Assembly: GCF_024345415.1 (NCBI RefSeq)
Contig: NZ_JAGQBB010000016.1
Location: 1 to 64,000 of the forward strand
From: Synechococcus sp. Tobar12-5m-g
GTDB taxonomy: Bacteria > Cyanobacteriota > Cyanobacteriia > PCC-6307 > Cyanobiaceae
Length of the DNA: 64,000 nt
Reading direction: 5' to 3'
The notes under the pieces are model-generated. The model searched no databases. It was given only the letters and a program-made list of their open reading frames with translations, and was not told the DNA's origin. Positions 9,331 through 19,048 of this stretch are shown in pieces (within the stretch, counting starts at the first letter, position 1; each line of letters starts with the position of its first letter). Both the position numbers and the translations under genes were made by a program.

Positions 9331-9785
9331 CGTTCCCCAGGGAGGCTGGATGGGCTGGAGGGGTCCGTCGTCGCTTCGGCCGCCAAGGCAGCAGCCTTGG
9401 CCTTCACCGTGCGCCAGCGGGTGGCCTGCTCGATCAACCGCCGGAACATCTCCACCAGCCAGAAGCCGCTCTGGCGCTCGCTTTCATCAATCAGGCCCAC
9501 CATCGCATCGCCCGTTTCCTCCAGTTCGCGGATCACGGTGCCGAGCTTGGCGTTGAGGGCATGGAGCCGGGCCTTGGCCAGGGCCTCATCGGCCAGGTCG
9601 GCCTCCAACTCCACCAATTCCCGCCGCAGCTCAGCAATCACCACCCCCCGCTTGTCGCTCTGGGCCTTGAGCAGGCCCCTGGAACGGTTGGCCGACACCA
9701 GGGCCGCGCGGCAGCCCTGGTAGGTGTCCTGTAGCGCTTCAGGTTTTGGGGTCACCGGAAAATCGGTGGCCGAGCGGAGTGGCAT
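9327..9785 (-). CDS. Coiled-coil protein of unknown function
   Basis: 152 residues, rich in Ala, Leu, Glu and Arg. A long predicted coiled coil runs through about residues 25-90 (LRRELVELEADLADEALAKA). There is no recognisable catalytic motif, signal peptide or membrane segment. It is the first gene of a three-gene minus-strand set (coiled coil, SAP-like, hsdM remnant) and overlaps the next gene by 4 bp. The frame is clean, so it may still be expressed. The initiation codon could be any of the first few candidates. Confidence 0.6.
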   Translation of the reverse strand: MPLRSATDFPVTPKPEALQDTYQGCRAALVSANRSRGLLKAQSDKRGVVIAELRRELVELEADLADEALAKARLHALNAKLGTVIRELEETGDAMVGLIDESERQSGFWLVEMFRRLIEQATRWRTVKAKAAALAAEATTDPSSPSSLPGER

Positions 9786-9835
9786 CGGGAATCGAATGGC
9801 TGCCTACAGGATTACGGATCTTGGTCTGATCTGCC

Positions 9836-9970
9836 GTGGTTCAAGCCGGGGGGACGGTGGTGATGTCCGTCGACCCCTCCCAAAGCCTGAAGGAGACCAT
9901 GCATCTGCTCCGCTCTCCTGCCGTTGCCCTGCTGGAGCATGGCCTGGTCGATGGGGCTTTCAGGCCCTGA
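9836..9970 (+). pseudogene. Antitoxin-like tail (YefM/Phd family), probably a remnant
   Basis: A 44-codon frame from GTG at 9836 contains TVVMSVDPSQSLKETMHLLRSP. This resembles the VVLMS...SL.ETLYLLRSPA segment near the C-terminus of YefM-type antitoxins. The DNA-binding N-terminal half is missing, the text after RSPA does not follow the family, and no RelE/YoeB toxin follows. It is probably a decayed toxin-antitoxin fragment. Confidence 0.4.
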
Positions 9971-10019
9971 TCGGAGTGATCAGGTCGTAGGACACTGAAC
10001 TCTCCATCCATGGCTGCCC

Positions 10020-10169
10020 GTGCCCAACCCCAGCGGATCCTTCAAATCGGCGATTGTCGGCCTGCTCGTGGTGATCGGTTCGATCGGAAGCCTGGCACTG
10101 CTGGGTTGGTTCACTGTGGTGCTGCTCGACCTCAAGCATCTGAACACGTCCGGTTTCACGCTGCCGTAG
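10020..10169 (+). CDS. Small single-membrane-span protein
   Basis: 49 residues from a GTG. An in-frame stop at 9996-9998 bounds the frame upstream. Residues 8-31 (AIVGLLVVIGSIGSLALLGW and on) form one hydrophobic span, followed by a short polar tail ending in TLP. No clear Shine-Dalgarno sequence is visible. It lies upstream of gltS in the same direction. It is not one of the small photosystem or cytochrome b6f subunits I recognise. It may be a short membrane peptide or chance. Confidence 0.4.
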   Translation: MPNPSGSFKSAIVGLLVVIGSIGSLALLGWFTVVLLDLKHLNTSGFTLP

Positions 10170-10407
10170 CCGCAACCCAGTGGAGAGCTGCGCTCACCCC
10201 AGGAAGCCTGATCATGGCGTCCGATTGATCTCTGGGCTGGTCACGCTGAACCGCCTTCGTCGTAGGTGCGCAGGTGGGCAACGTTGGTGCTCATGGGGGT
10301 GAGCCCGGTGCTGAGAGCACTGCTCCCTGAAATCCGAGCACACTTTGTTCGCAGGGCGTTGGGGGCGGGGCAGCAAGACCTAACCTGCCTGTTGCACACG
10401 ATCCAGG

Positions 10408-11601
10408 ATGCAGATCGAAAGCTTCACCACCTTCAACATCGCCATCGTGGTGCTGGCGATCGGACGGTGGCTCAATCAGCGTGTGGCGATCCTTCGGGAC
10501 TTCAACATCCCCGAACCGGTGAGCAGCGGTCTGCTCGTCTGCCTGCTGCTGGCCGTGGTCCACAGCCTTACGGGGATCGAAATCGGCTTCAATCTGGCCA
10601 CCCGGGATTTCCTGCTTCTTTACTTCTTTGCCGCCATCGGGCTGAACGCCGACCTCAAAACCTTGGTGGCGGGAGGCCGTCCCCTGCTCGTGCTGGTGGT
10701 GGTCACCGTCGGTTACATGGTGCTCCAGAACCTGACCGGGGTGGGGGTCGCCAGCCTGCTCGGCCTCAATCCGCTGATCGGTCTGTTGGGGGGCTCGGTG
10801 TCCCTGCTGGGCGGGCACGGCACAACGATTGCCTGGGCACCACGGTTCGCCGCCGACCATGGCGTTGAGAATGCCCTGGAAATCGGCATCGCCTGTGCCA
10901 CCTTCGGATTGGTGCTGGCTTCGTTGATGGGAGGCCCGATTGCCCGCCTCCTGATTCGCGGCAACAAGCTCCAACCGGGTCGGGCAGCTAGGGAGACCGG
11001 TCAGGAGTCCACGGCACAGAAGGCCGAACCCATCAGCTATTTCAGCCTGCTTCGCACCCTGTTCTGGCTGAATGTCAGCCTGGCCCTTGGCGAAGGGCTC
11101 CATGAAGCGTTGCGGGCGGCGGGAAGGAATCTGCCGCTGTTCGTCTGTACTTTGTTTGCCGCCATCCTGCTCACCAACACGGTTCCTCGCCTGGGTCGCT
11201 TTCAATGGCCGGCCAGGAGCCGGTCGCTGGCGATCATCTCGGAGATTTCCCTGGGCATTTTCCTGACGATGTCGTTGATGAGCCTTCAGCTCTGGACGAT
11301 CGCCGAACTTGCCGGCCCGATCATCACCATCCTGGCGGCGCAGTTCGTGGTGGCGTTCCTGTTCGCCGTGTTCGTGATCTTCCGTGTGATGGGTCGTGAT
11401 TACGAAGCCGCCGTGATCTGCTCCGGTTTCGGCGGAATCTCGCTGGGTGCCACTCCCACAGCGATGGCCAACATGGCTGCCGTGGTCCAGACCTATGGCC
11501 CGGCCCACCGCGCCTTCATCATCGTGCCGCTTGTTTCGGGATTCTTCGTGGATATCAGCAATGCCCTGGTGATTCAACGCTTCCTGAACTGGCTGGGCTG
11601 A
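10408..11601 (+). CDS. gltS: Sodium/glutamate symporter GltS
   Basis: 397 residues with about ten hydrophobic segments in two repeated halves. The inner membrane protein imports glutamate with Na+. Family signatures include IPEPVSSGLL near residue 40, LLGGHGTTIAW near 135, and the second-half counterpart GGISLGATPTAMANM near 345. Length is normal for GltS. The next gene, gap, starts 61 bp downstream on the same strand. Confidence 0.93.
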   Translation: MQIESFTTFNIAIVVLAIGRWLNQRVAILRDFNIPEPVSSGLLVCLLLAVVHSLTGIEIGFNLATRDFLLLYFFAAIGLNADLKTLVAGGRPLLVLVVVTVGYMVLQNLTGVGVASLLGLNPLIGLLGGSVSLLGGHGTTIAWAPRFAADHGVENALEIGIACATFGLVLASLMGGPIARLLIRGNKLQPGRAARETGQESTAQKAEPISYFSLLRTLFWLNVSLALGEGLHEALRAAGRNLPLFVCTLFAAILLTNTVPRLGRFQWPARSRSLAIISEISLGIFLTMSLMSLQLWTIAELAGPIITILAAQFVVAFLFAVFVIFRVMGRDYEAAVICSGFGGISLGATPTAMANMAAVVQTYGPAHRAFIIVPLVSGFFVDISNALVIQRFLNWLG

Positions 11602-11629
11602 GCCGGGTTACTGCTAGATTGAAGAGTGA

Positions 11630-12661
<1,032 letters not shown>

Positions 12662-12678
12662 GCGTCGCGGCACCGCGT

Positions 12679-12924
12679 TCAATCCCAGTCGAACGTGAGC
12701 AGGCGTTGGCCGGGCAGAATCGCCTGAACCTCCTCCCGCAGGATCCTGATCACCTCAACGCTCGCATGCGGATGGCTTCGGATCCCGGCGACGATGTGGC
12801 GGATGTCGTCGGCCGTCAGGCCAGTTGTGCTGATTCGACGCTCATGCATGCGCGTGCGGAACTGCTCAAGCAGGGCCTGCTCCTCCTCCGTCAGGGGCTT
12901 GGCACCGGGATGGTCGATCTCCAT
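12679..12924 (-). CDS. Conserved hypothetical, about 81 residues
   Basis: Start chosen at ATG 12924 (MEIDHPGAKPLTEEEQALLE). The frame extends to 12990, but the added part is low-complexity. The protein is acidic to neutral and mainly helical, with RRISTTGLTADDIRHIVAGI and IRILREEVQAILPGQRLLTF. It has no membrane span and no known motif. It converges on gap with a 17-bp gap. Confidence 0.6.
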   Translation of the reverse strand: MEIDHPGAKPLTEEEQALLEQFRTRMHERRISTTGLTADDIRHIVAGIRSHPHASVEVIRILREEVQAILPGQRLLTFDWD

Positions 12925-13087
12925 GGGTGGGGGGCTGCAGCAACGTTCCACTCCAGCATGGGCCCAGGGAGCCCTTCTGCCCCCTATCAATCAAGGCATC
13001 CGGGGCGAAAGACTGGGAAGCGGCAACCAGCCCGTTGCAGGAAGGCCGCCCTGATCAACGAACGAAGCAACTTCGATGGAGTGCTCG

Positions 13088-13282
13088 ATGACCACCCTTC
13101 CCGCCGACGACCGGCTCGCCAGCCTGGAGGCCGCCGTGGCCGCCCTCACCGGACGGCTCGGGAGCGTCGAAGCCCAGGTTCATGAGCAAGGGAAGACCTT
13201 TGGCCTGGTATCAGATGTGGCCGTCTATGGCCCCCTGAGGGATCTTCTGGCCGCTCCAAGACCAGCGCCGATCACCGGATAG
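13088..13282 (+). CDS. Small coiled-coil protein, function unknown
   Basis: 64 residues from ATG 13088, which has a GGAG six bases upstream. Residues 6-38 form a short coiled coil (RLASLEAAVAALTGRLGSVE). The C-terminus overlaps the convergent small gene at 13225-13425 by 58 bp. One of the two may be a chance frame, or this one may be truncated. Confidence 0.4.
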   Translation: MTTLPADDRLASLEAAVAALTGRLGSVEAQVHEQGKTFGLVSDVAVYGPLRDLLAAPRPAPITG

Positions 13283-13425
13283 CGGCTGTACAGGCTGCGG
13301 TGAAGGGCGCTTTCGTAGCGGGGCCTGCCGGTGTCGGGCTGGCCGATGGAAGCCATGGTCCAGCCGAACAGGCCGCCAAGCAGCGCGCTCATCAGGGCGG
13401 CATAACCATCGAGACGCAGATTCAC
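13225..13425 (-). CDS. Small hydrophobic-centred protein, function unknown
   Basis: 66 residues from GTG 13425 (VNLRLDGYAALMSALLGG). One hydrophobic stretch (ALMSALLGGLFGWTMASIG) is followed by a basic tail. It begins within 4 bp of the end of the RND pump remnant and shares its strand, so it probably once followed the pump genes. Confidence 0.4.
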   Translation of the reverse strand: MNLRLDGYAALMSALLGGLFGWTMASIGQPDTGRPRYESALHRSLYSRYPVIGAGLGAARRSLRGP

Positions 13426-14325
13426 GGTGGGGAACCGGGGGCAACGGTTGGCTCCGTTGGTTCCCTCTGCAGGTGAGCGCGCTCCAAGCCCTTGATCACG
13501 ATGTACAGCACTGGCGCCACCACCAGACTGAGCACGGTGGCCACCAGATAGCCGCCGAAGCTCACCGTGCCGATCGACCAACGGCTGATGGCGCCTGCGC
13601 CGGAGGCCGTCATCAGCGAGATGTAGCCCACCAGGCCCGAGGCGGCGGTGATCACGATCGGCTGAAAACGGGCCTTGGCCGCGCCGATGGCCGCTTCGCT
13701 GAGGGACATGCCCAGCCGCAGGAATTCATTGGCCTGCTCCACGAACAGGATCGCATTCTTGGTTGCCATGCCGATCAGCATCAGCAAGCCCACCTGGGCA
13801 AAGATGTCGTTGATCGAGCACCTGCGGGGCGATCTCCTCCATCGCCAGCGACGCCTGGCCAGAGCTGTAACCGGGGGCGGGACCCCCCTGGATTTTGATC
13901 GCCTCGTAGACGTTGAAGTTGGTGATCGTGGGAGGCTCGAAGAAGGTCTCGATGTCCACCAGCTGCTGGAGGTTCACCAGGCTGCCGTTGCGGGATCGGA
14001 CGAAGAAGGAGGAGATGTCCTCCGGCCTGGTACGAAACGGACCATCGGCCTGCACATAGACCCGAAACTGCTTCTTGTCGAACAGGAAGTCGTTCACATA
14101 GGTACCTCCCATGTAGGCCTGCAGAGTGCCGAAAACATCGTTGATGTTCACATCGAACGACTTCACCTGATCCCTATCGACCCAGATCGTGAACTGCTCC
14201 ACTCCGGGCGTAAAAGTGGTGGTGACCCGCTGGAGCTCGGGCCGCTCCTGCGCGGCCGCCAGCACGGCATTGAGGTTCTTGAGCAGGGCTTCGGTGGGCA
14301 GCCCACCCCTGTTCTGCCGAGGAAC
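13422..14325 (-). pseudogene. Remnant of an RND-family efflux pump (AcrB/HAE1 type)
   Basis: Two pieces of one RND transporter. Piece one (about 14325-13820) matches the periplasmic porter and docking region: VDRDQVKSFDVNINDVFGTL, AYMGGTYVNDF and VYVQADGPFRTRPEDI. Piece two (about 13815-13422) matches the last membrane part: INDIFAQVGLLMLIGMATKN, AILFVEQANEF and QPIVITAASGL. At about 13815 the first frame runs into the second out of register. The membrane helices normally lying between them are deleted, and the N-terminal half of the pump is also gone. It is non-functional. Confidence 0.9.
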
Positions 14326-14399
14326 TGACCGACGTTGAGCTGCAAACGCTCCAGTTGCTTGCGAAACCGGCCTGCAAGGTTCTCGCGCCCTTAGCGATC

Positions 14400-14738
14400 C
14401 GGATCACCCTGCCAGGCCAGGTACAACCACAAGGTGCTCAGCATCATCAAGACCAAGTCGTAGACGGTTTGCACCCAGTAGGGCAGCAGCTAGATCAGGG
14501 TGGTACCGAGGGGGTAGGGCGGCTGATCGATCAGACATCTTTCCTGCACCTCCACGCAGTCACCCGACAAGCGCAACGGGCTCCAGGGATGGACTGGCAA
14601 GGTGAGCGCCCACGACCAGGGGTCGTAGAACAACGAGGCGATGATCAACAACCAGCCGGTGGTCAGAATCCACCGAACCAGATGCATCCGGGACTCTGAA
14701 ATCTGAACCGCCATCGGCCACCACAACCAGGAAGTCAC
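14400..14738 (-). pseudogene. Broken membrane-protein fragment(s)
   Basis: From about 14738 the reading includes QISESRMHLVRWILTTGWLL, IIASLFYDPWSWAL, then PYPLGTTLI and a stop at 14490. This resembles the start of a cyanobacterial membrane-protein family with one hydrophobic span. The same frame continues past the stop with PYWVQTVYDLVLMMLSTLWL and YLAWQGDPDR. It looks like two gene pieces joined by deletion, or one gene with a nonsense mutation. Family naming is uncertain; decay is clear. Confidence 0.55.
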
Positions 14739-14788
14739 CTTAACCGAGGGACTTACCTGACCCGGCTTGTGCTGGGCTCCGTTGATTC

Positions 14789-15325
14789 TCAGGCTTGAGC
14801 TCTCTGCCTGGGCCCCGGATCAAGGAGCGCTCCGCAGCGGCGCAGACCCTGCTGGCAATCGCCGGCCATCAGCAGGCCGGACCCCCCCCAGACCAGACGC
14901 AAGGCCAGATCGAGTGGCCCCGCCCCCACGGACCTCACCGGCTCGAATCCAAGCCGGTAGAAATAGCGCACCAGGCGCTGGTGTTGCCTCTCTTCATCGC
15001 GAATTGCCAGCAGCTGGGCATTGCGGCAGGGGGTTTCCTCCAGGCTCCAGGCGAAGGTGGCCGCCCAGATCAGCACACCAACCCGATGGGCCCCTTGCTG
15101 CACCCGCAGGGTGTCGAGGTGGAGGCCGGCGGGGGTGGGCAGGGCCCAGCCCTTCAGTTCCCCCAGCAGCTCCAGCGGCCGCCCCTTGGGGCAGCGGGCC
15201 ACAGCCACCTTCAAGCCCCAGACGCCGAGCCGCCGCCGCCTCTGGATCCGCAGCTGCAATCCCCGTTGCGCGGCACGCTGCTCCAGCTCCGCCAGGCTCC
15301 ACGACCCCATCCCAATCCCGTTCAC
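14789..15325 (-). CDS. Conserved cyanobacterial protein, GNAT-like
   Basis: About 172-178 residues (starts at MNGIGMG or at MGSWSLAELEQR, six codons on). The central part, RNAQLLAIRDEERQHQRLVR then YFYRLGFEPVR, resembles the core and C-terminal strand of GNAT acetyltransferases, but a clear acetyl-CoA-loop signature is not visible. The end LRLVWGGSGLLM looks conserved. It overlaps the end of the upstream GST-DUF952 gene by 4 bp, so the two are coupled. Function unknown. Confidence 0.65.
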   Translation of the reverse strand: MNGIGMGSWSLAELEQRAAQRGLQLRIQRRRRLGVWGLKVAVARCPKGRPLELLGELKGWALPTPAGLHLDTLRVQQGAHRVGVLIWAATFAWSLEETPCRNAQLLAIRDEERQHQRLVRYFYRLGFEPVRSVGAGPLDLALRLVWGGSGLLMAGDCQQGLRRCGALLDPGPRQRAQA

Positions 15326-16302
15326 GCCGGATAGGGCTCCACCCGAACCACCGCCTCCAGCGGCAAGGGTCCGTAGATGTGGGGGAATAGCTCGCCACTC
15401 TCCGGAGCCGGCTCCTGCTTCACGGTGGCCGTGAGCCGCTGCGGATCGATGGTGACCAGCCGCACGGGGCCGGCATCGGCATAGAAGCGCCGGTAGGTGG
15501 CGGCCACCTGGTGGGCACAGCTGGCGTGCACGAAGCCCACCTCCTCCAGGCTGCGGCCCCGGGTCGAGTGGCGGTATGCACCTGCGGCCAGGGCGGCCCG
15601 CCAGTCATCGGCCAAGGCGAGATGATACAGATAGCGGCTGGAGCGCCACCGCTCCTGGCGGGCCATCACCGCCGCCAGCTCCTCGCTGGCCAGGAAGCGG
15701 CCCAGCCAGCCCTGCAGGGCCCCCAGCACCGGTTCGGCGTCGAAGCCGGCCGAATCAGCCAGGCGGAACTGGCGCACGAACGGCAACAAGGCCAGATCGG
15801 CCAGGCACGGATGCGCCCCCAGCAGCCAGCCGCCCTGCCCGGTACGGGCCGCTGCTTCCAGCCGCCCGTTCCAGTCCTGAAGCACCGCCAGGGCAGCCTG
15901 CCGGTGCGCCGCTGCCTCGGCGCCTGGAAAGCGGCTGGCGTACTTGAAGCGATCGAGATGGACCTTGAAGCTGTCGTCGTTGGTGGCGATCAGGGCGTCG
16001 ATCTGAGCCATCTGGCTGGGTTGTCCACGGCGCAACAGGTCCTGAGGGTCGCTCTGCTCCAGGGCCCAGCGCATCACCTCCAGGCTCTGCTCGATCACCC
16101 GGCCAGGCCCATCATCCGGATCAGGAAGCGCCAGCACTGGCACGGTGCCCTTCGGTGATGCCTCCAACAGCTCCTCCGGCTTGGCCTGGAGGCTCACCTC
16201 CCGCACTTCCACCGCCACCCCGGCGGTCCGCAGAGCCAGCCGCGCCCGGATCGCGTACGGACACCGCCGGAAGCTCCAGAGAATGGGTAAGCCCGGGCTC
16301 AC
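15322..16302 (-). CDS. Glutathione S-transferase fused to DUF952
   Basis: 326 residues from GTG 16302. That start overlaps the upstream stop as GTGA. The frame runs further back, but only as a shadow of the upstream gene. Residues 1-215 are a GST: thioredoxin-fold SFRRCPYAIRARLALRTAGV, then VIEQSLEVMRWALEQSDP and an all-helical C-terminal half with GGWLLGAHPCLADLALLPFV. Residues 224-326 are DUF952: YHLALADDWRAALAAG, EVGFVHASCAHQV and ELFPHIYGPLPLEAVV. DUF952 is usually a separate protein of about 110 residues. No frameshift separates the domains. Likely a cytosolic glutathione-linked enzyme, substrate unknown. Confidence 0.88.
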   Translation of the reverse strand: MSPGLPILWSFRRCPYAIRARLALRTAGVAVEVREVSLQAKPEELLEASPKGTVPVLALPDPDDGPGRVIEQSLEVMRWALEQSDPQDLLRRGQPSQMAQIDALIATNDDSFKVHLDRFKYASRFPGAEAAAHRQAALAVLQDWNGRLEAAARTGQGGWLLGAHPCLADLALLPFVRQFRLADSAGFDAEPVLGALQGWLGRFLASEELAAVMARQERWRSSRYLYHLALADDWRAALAAGAYRHSTRGRSLEEVGFVHASCAHQVAATYRRFYADAGPVRLVTIDPQRLTATVKQEPAPESGELFPHIYGPLPLEAVVRVEPYPA

Positions 16303-16526
16303 TGCGCCGCCAGATGGCGCTGCAGGGACTCCTGCAGAACCTCCCGTTCGGCCGGATCCCCCACGACCGTGAGGGTGCCGCTCTCGGGCCACCAGTTGAG
16401 CCGCAGGTTCGTCTCCGCCCGGTCGCAGACGAACAGCTCGAACTGTCCCTTGTGCTCCCAGTGCCCGGAGCAGCCGAGGCTCTCGATCAGAACCTTGAGC
16501 TCGTCGAGGGTGCCCTGGAAGGTCAT
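16299..16526 (-). CDS. Small conserved protein (75 residues) coupled to GST-DUF952
   Basis: MTFQGTLDELKVLIESLGCS starts a compact alpha/beta protein. GHWEHKGQFELFVC and LRLNWWPESGTLTVVGD alternate strands. It resembles small conserved proteins common in marine Synechococcus, but no function is known to me. The stop codon overlaps the GTG of the GST gene, suggesting co-translation. Confidence 0.7.
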   Translation of the reverse strand: MTFQGTLDELKVLIESLGCSGHWEHKGQFELFVCDRAETNLRLNWWPESGTLTVVGDPAEREVLQESLQRHLAAQ

Positions 16527-16575
16527 GCCGACAGGTAGCGAGGTCGGCCAACTGTAGGGAGGCTCTCCAAGACGG

Positions 16576-18204
16576 TCAGGGGGCGCCTGGTCCTGGCGCA
16601 GCCTCGCGGCTGAAGCGATACCCCAGGTAGTCGAAGGACACCACCCGACCGCTTCGATCGGCCTGGAACGGCACCTCCACCGGCGAGGAGATCACCCCGG
16701 GCCAGAGCAGGTGAAAGGTTTCGCCGTTCCAGGGCGTGAGCGCCGCCCTGTAGCGGGCCGGACCCGCCAGCACCTCCAGGGCGCCGCCCTGCTCAGCGAT
16801 CGTCCAGCGGCCGAACAGGTCGTTGCTGAAGCTGCCGGCATAGGCCGCCAGGGGCCTGGCCGGTGGCTTGGGGTTGGCCGGGCGCGGAGCCACCGCCAGC
16901 AGCATCCCCTCCAGCTGCCGGGACCGGACCCGGATCTGCGGCTGCAGATCCGCCTCGCCAGGCCGGCCGAAGGCCTGCTGCAACAACGCCGCCCGCACCG
17001 CCTCCGGCAGGGCGGTGAGGTTGCGGTTGGCCAGGACCACCACGCCGAAGCGCTTCTGGGGCAACAGCAGCAACAGGGTGCGGACGCCATCGAGGGCACC
17101 ACCCTTCTCCAGCACCTTGAGGCCGTTGTAGTGGTACACCCCCCAGCCGGGGGAGTAGTCGAAGCCAGAGTTGGCATCGATCGGGGGAAACTCGGCGAAA
17201 CCCGGCTCCTCGGCGATCACCGGTTCAAACAGCTCCTTCACCGCCACCTCCGAGAGCACGCGCCGGCCATCGAGCTCGCCTCCCCGGGTCAGCAGGGCCA
17301 CGAAGCGGCTGAGGTCGCTGGCGCTGGAGGCGAAGCCCCCGGCGGCGATGAACAGGGCACTGAGGTTGGGGGGCACCACCTGCAGGCGGCCGTTCACCAC
17401 GGCGTGGGAACGGCTGACGTCCTCAAGGGCGCCAGGGCCGGCCCCGTCGCCGATCAGGGAGCGGGCGATACCCGTGCGGGTCATGGCCAGGGGCGTGAAA
17501 ATCAGGCTGCGGGCCAGCTCCGCAAAGGGCAGGCCGCCAGCCTTCGCCGCCAGCTCGCCGGCCAGGAAGAAGCCGATGTTGGAGTAGGCGGGCCGGTCGC
17601 GGAAAGACGTGGCGGGCTGCACGTAGCGAATCCGACGCAGGACGTCGACGCGGTTGTAGCCGAGGTGGTCGAAGAGATCGCCGAAGAAGGCGGGGAAACC
17701 GGCACGGTGGGTGAGCAGGTCGCGGGCGTTCACCCACCGGCCGGCATAGGCATCGGCGAGGCGGAACGCCGGCAGCAGCGCCACCATCGGCTGCTCCCAG
17801 CCGAGCCGCTTGCGCTCCACCAGGGCCGCCACCGTGGCGGCGGTGAAGGTCTTCGACACGCTCGCCAGCTGGAAGACCGTGTCGGCTGTCGTGGGGGCGC
17901 CCGTGGATTGATCCCGCACCCCGAAGCCCTCGGCCAGCACCACGCGACCGTCCTGCACCAGGGCCACGGCTGCGCCGGGAACGCCGTACTCCGCCAGGGC
18001 CCAGCGGCTGATCCGGCGGGCGGCGGCCGCATCGACGCCACTGCCAGGGGCATAGCCGGGCAGGCCGCCCTTGGCCTCGGCTTCCACCTCGACCCCCCGC
18101 ACGGTCTCAGCCGCGGCTGGCACCAAGGCCCCTGCGATGGCGACGGCAGCCAGCAGCAGGATGCCGACCGCCAGCCGGGCGGAACGGCCGGGGTGGCGAG
18201 CCAA
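16576..18204 (-). CDS. Secreted serine hydrolase of the beta-lactamase class C/penicillin-binding family
   Basis: About 542 residues from a TTG at 18204 with an AAAGG six bases upstream. The open frame continues to 18342, but that part overlaps the methyltransferase gene. A signal peptide (RLAVGILLLAAVAIAGALVP, then AAAE) suggests export. The catalytic SxxK is in LASVSKTFTA, the YxN tyrosine in RPAYSNIGFF, and the third box may be EKGGALDG. A C-terminal beta-rich domain follows (residues about 420-540). Such proteins act as peptidases or esterases in the periplasm; the substrate is unknown. It is the last gene of the minus-strand run that begins at lysA. Confidence 0.85.
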   Translation of the reverse strand: MARHPGRSARLAVGILLLAAVAIAGALVPAAAETVRGVEVEAEAKGGLPGYAPGSGVDAAAARRISRWALAEYGVPGAAVALVQDGRVVLAEGFGVRDQSTGAPTTADTVFQLASVSKTFTAATVAALVERKRLGWEQPMVALLPAFRLADAYAGRWVNARDLLTHRAGFPAFFGDLFDHLGYNRVDVLRRIRYVQPATSFRDRPAYSNIGFFLAGELAAKAGGLPFAELARSLIFTPLAMTRTGIARSLIGDGAGPGALEDVSRSHAVVNGRLQVVPPNLSALFIAAGGFASSASDLSRFVALLTRGGELDGRRVLSEVAVKELFEPVIAEEPGFAEFPPIDANSGFDYSPGWGVYHYNGLKVLEKGGALDGVRTLLLLLPQKRFGVVVLANRNLTALPEAVRAALLQQAFGRPGEADLQPQIRVRSRQLEGMLLAVAPRPANPKPPARPLAAYAGSFSNDLFGRWTIAEQGGALEVLAGPARYRAALTPWNGETFHLLWPGVISSPVEVPFQADRSGRVVSFDYLGYRFSREAAPGPGAP

Positions 18205-18280
18205 TGACCTTTCGGCAGCAATGTTGCAACAGTACGTGGAGAGAGCAGGGCGCCGTCCCCCAAGCCTGAACGGAAGCGCT

Positions 18281-19048
18281 TCAGCCCCGGGGCTTGAAGG
18301 CCCAAACCCGCAAACGCACGTAGTCGGCGATCCAGACTCCATCGGCTCGCTGCAGGGCAGGGCGCAGCACCTCGACCACCTCCTCGATCAGGGCCGGCCG
18401 CTGGTCGGCAGGCACGGCAAAGGTGTAGGTGTGGCCGAAGGTTTCGATCCAGGCCCCCACCGAGCCAGGCAGGGGGGTGGGCCGTGGAATCAGCTCGAGG
18501 CGCTCCACCGTGAAGCCAGCTGCCTCCAGCAGCGTGCGGTAGGTGTCGGGGCTCGGGAAATAGGTGTCGCTCTCCACCGCCAGGTCCCGCCTGGCAAGCG
18601 CAGCCTTGAGGGCACCATGGATGGCCGCCACATTGCCCTGCCCCCCGAGTTCGGCCACGAACCGCCCGCCCGGAACCAGGGCTCGGGCAACCCCCGCGAT
18701 CACGGCTTCAGGCGGCAGCATCCAGTGCAGGGCGGCGTTGGAGAACACAGCCTCGAAGCACGCCTCAAACGGCAGGGCCTGTCCCTCGATCTGGCGGGCA
18801 TCAAGCCCCAGGTCCCGGGCCGCCGCCACCATCGCCGCGCTGGCATCCACACCGATCACGGCACAGCCGTGCTCCTGGAGCCCCCGGGTGAGGGCCCCAT
18901 CGCCGCAACCCAGATCGAGGATCCGCTCGCCGGGCTGGGGATCGAGCCACGCCAACACCACACCGGCCAGATCAGAAACGAAGCGGGCATTGGCCGCATA
19001 GCTCTGAGCATTCCAGCTCTGGCTGCCGGCCTTTGGCTTGAGGCTCAT
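18281..19048 (-). CDS. Class I SAM-dependent methyltransferase
   Basis: 255 residues from ATG 19048, which overlaps the trhO stop as ATGA. Rossmann motif I is RILDLGCGDGALTRGL. Next come VIGVDASAAMVAAAR, a motif with the acidic ribose ligand, and FSNAALHWMLPP, as in trans-aconitate methyltransferase-like and ubiquinone-type enzymes. The substrate cannot be read from sequence. It is coupled to trhO and follows it in the operon. Confidence 0.88.
   Translation of the reverse strand: MSLKPKAGSQSWNAQSYAANARFVSDLAGVVLAWLDPQPGERILDLGCGDGALTRGLQEHGCAVIGVDASAAMVAAARDLGLDARQIEGQALPFEACFEAVFSNAALHWMLPPEAVIAGVARALVPGGRFVAELGGQGNVAAIHGALKAALARRDLAVESDTYFPSPDTYRTLLEAAGFTVERLELIPRPTPLPGSVGAWIETFGHTYTFAVPADQRPALIEEVVEVLRPALQRADGVWIADYVRLRVWAFKPRG

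Noticed and set aside
9724-9990. 88-residue plus-strand frame
   Set aside because: Out of frame with the antitoxin-like segment and without motif.
10291-11577. 428-residue open frame antisense to gltS
   Set aside because: His/Gln/Gly-rich composition typical of antisense to hydrophobic genes.
16711-18207. 498-residue plus-strand frame over the serine hydrolase
   Set aside because: Shadow of a gene with clear catalytic motifs on the other strand.
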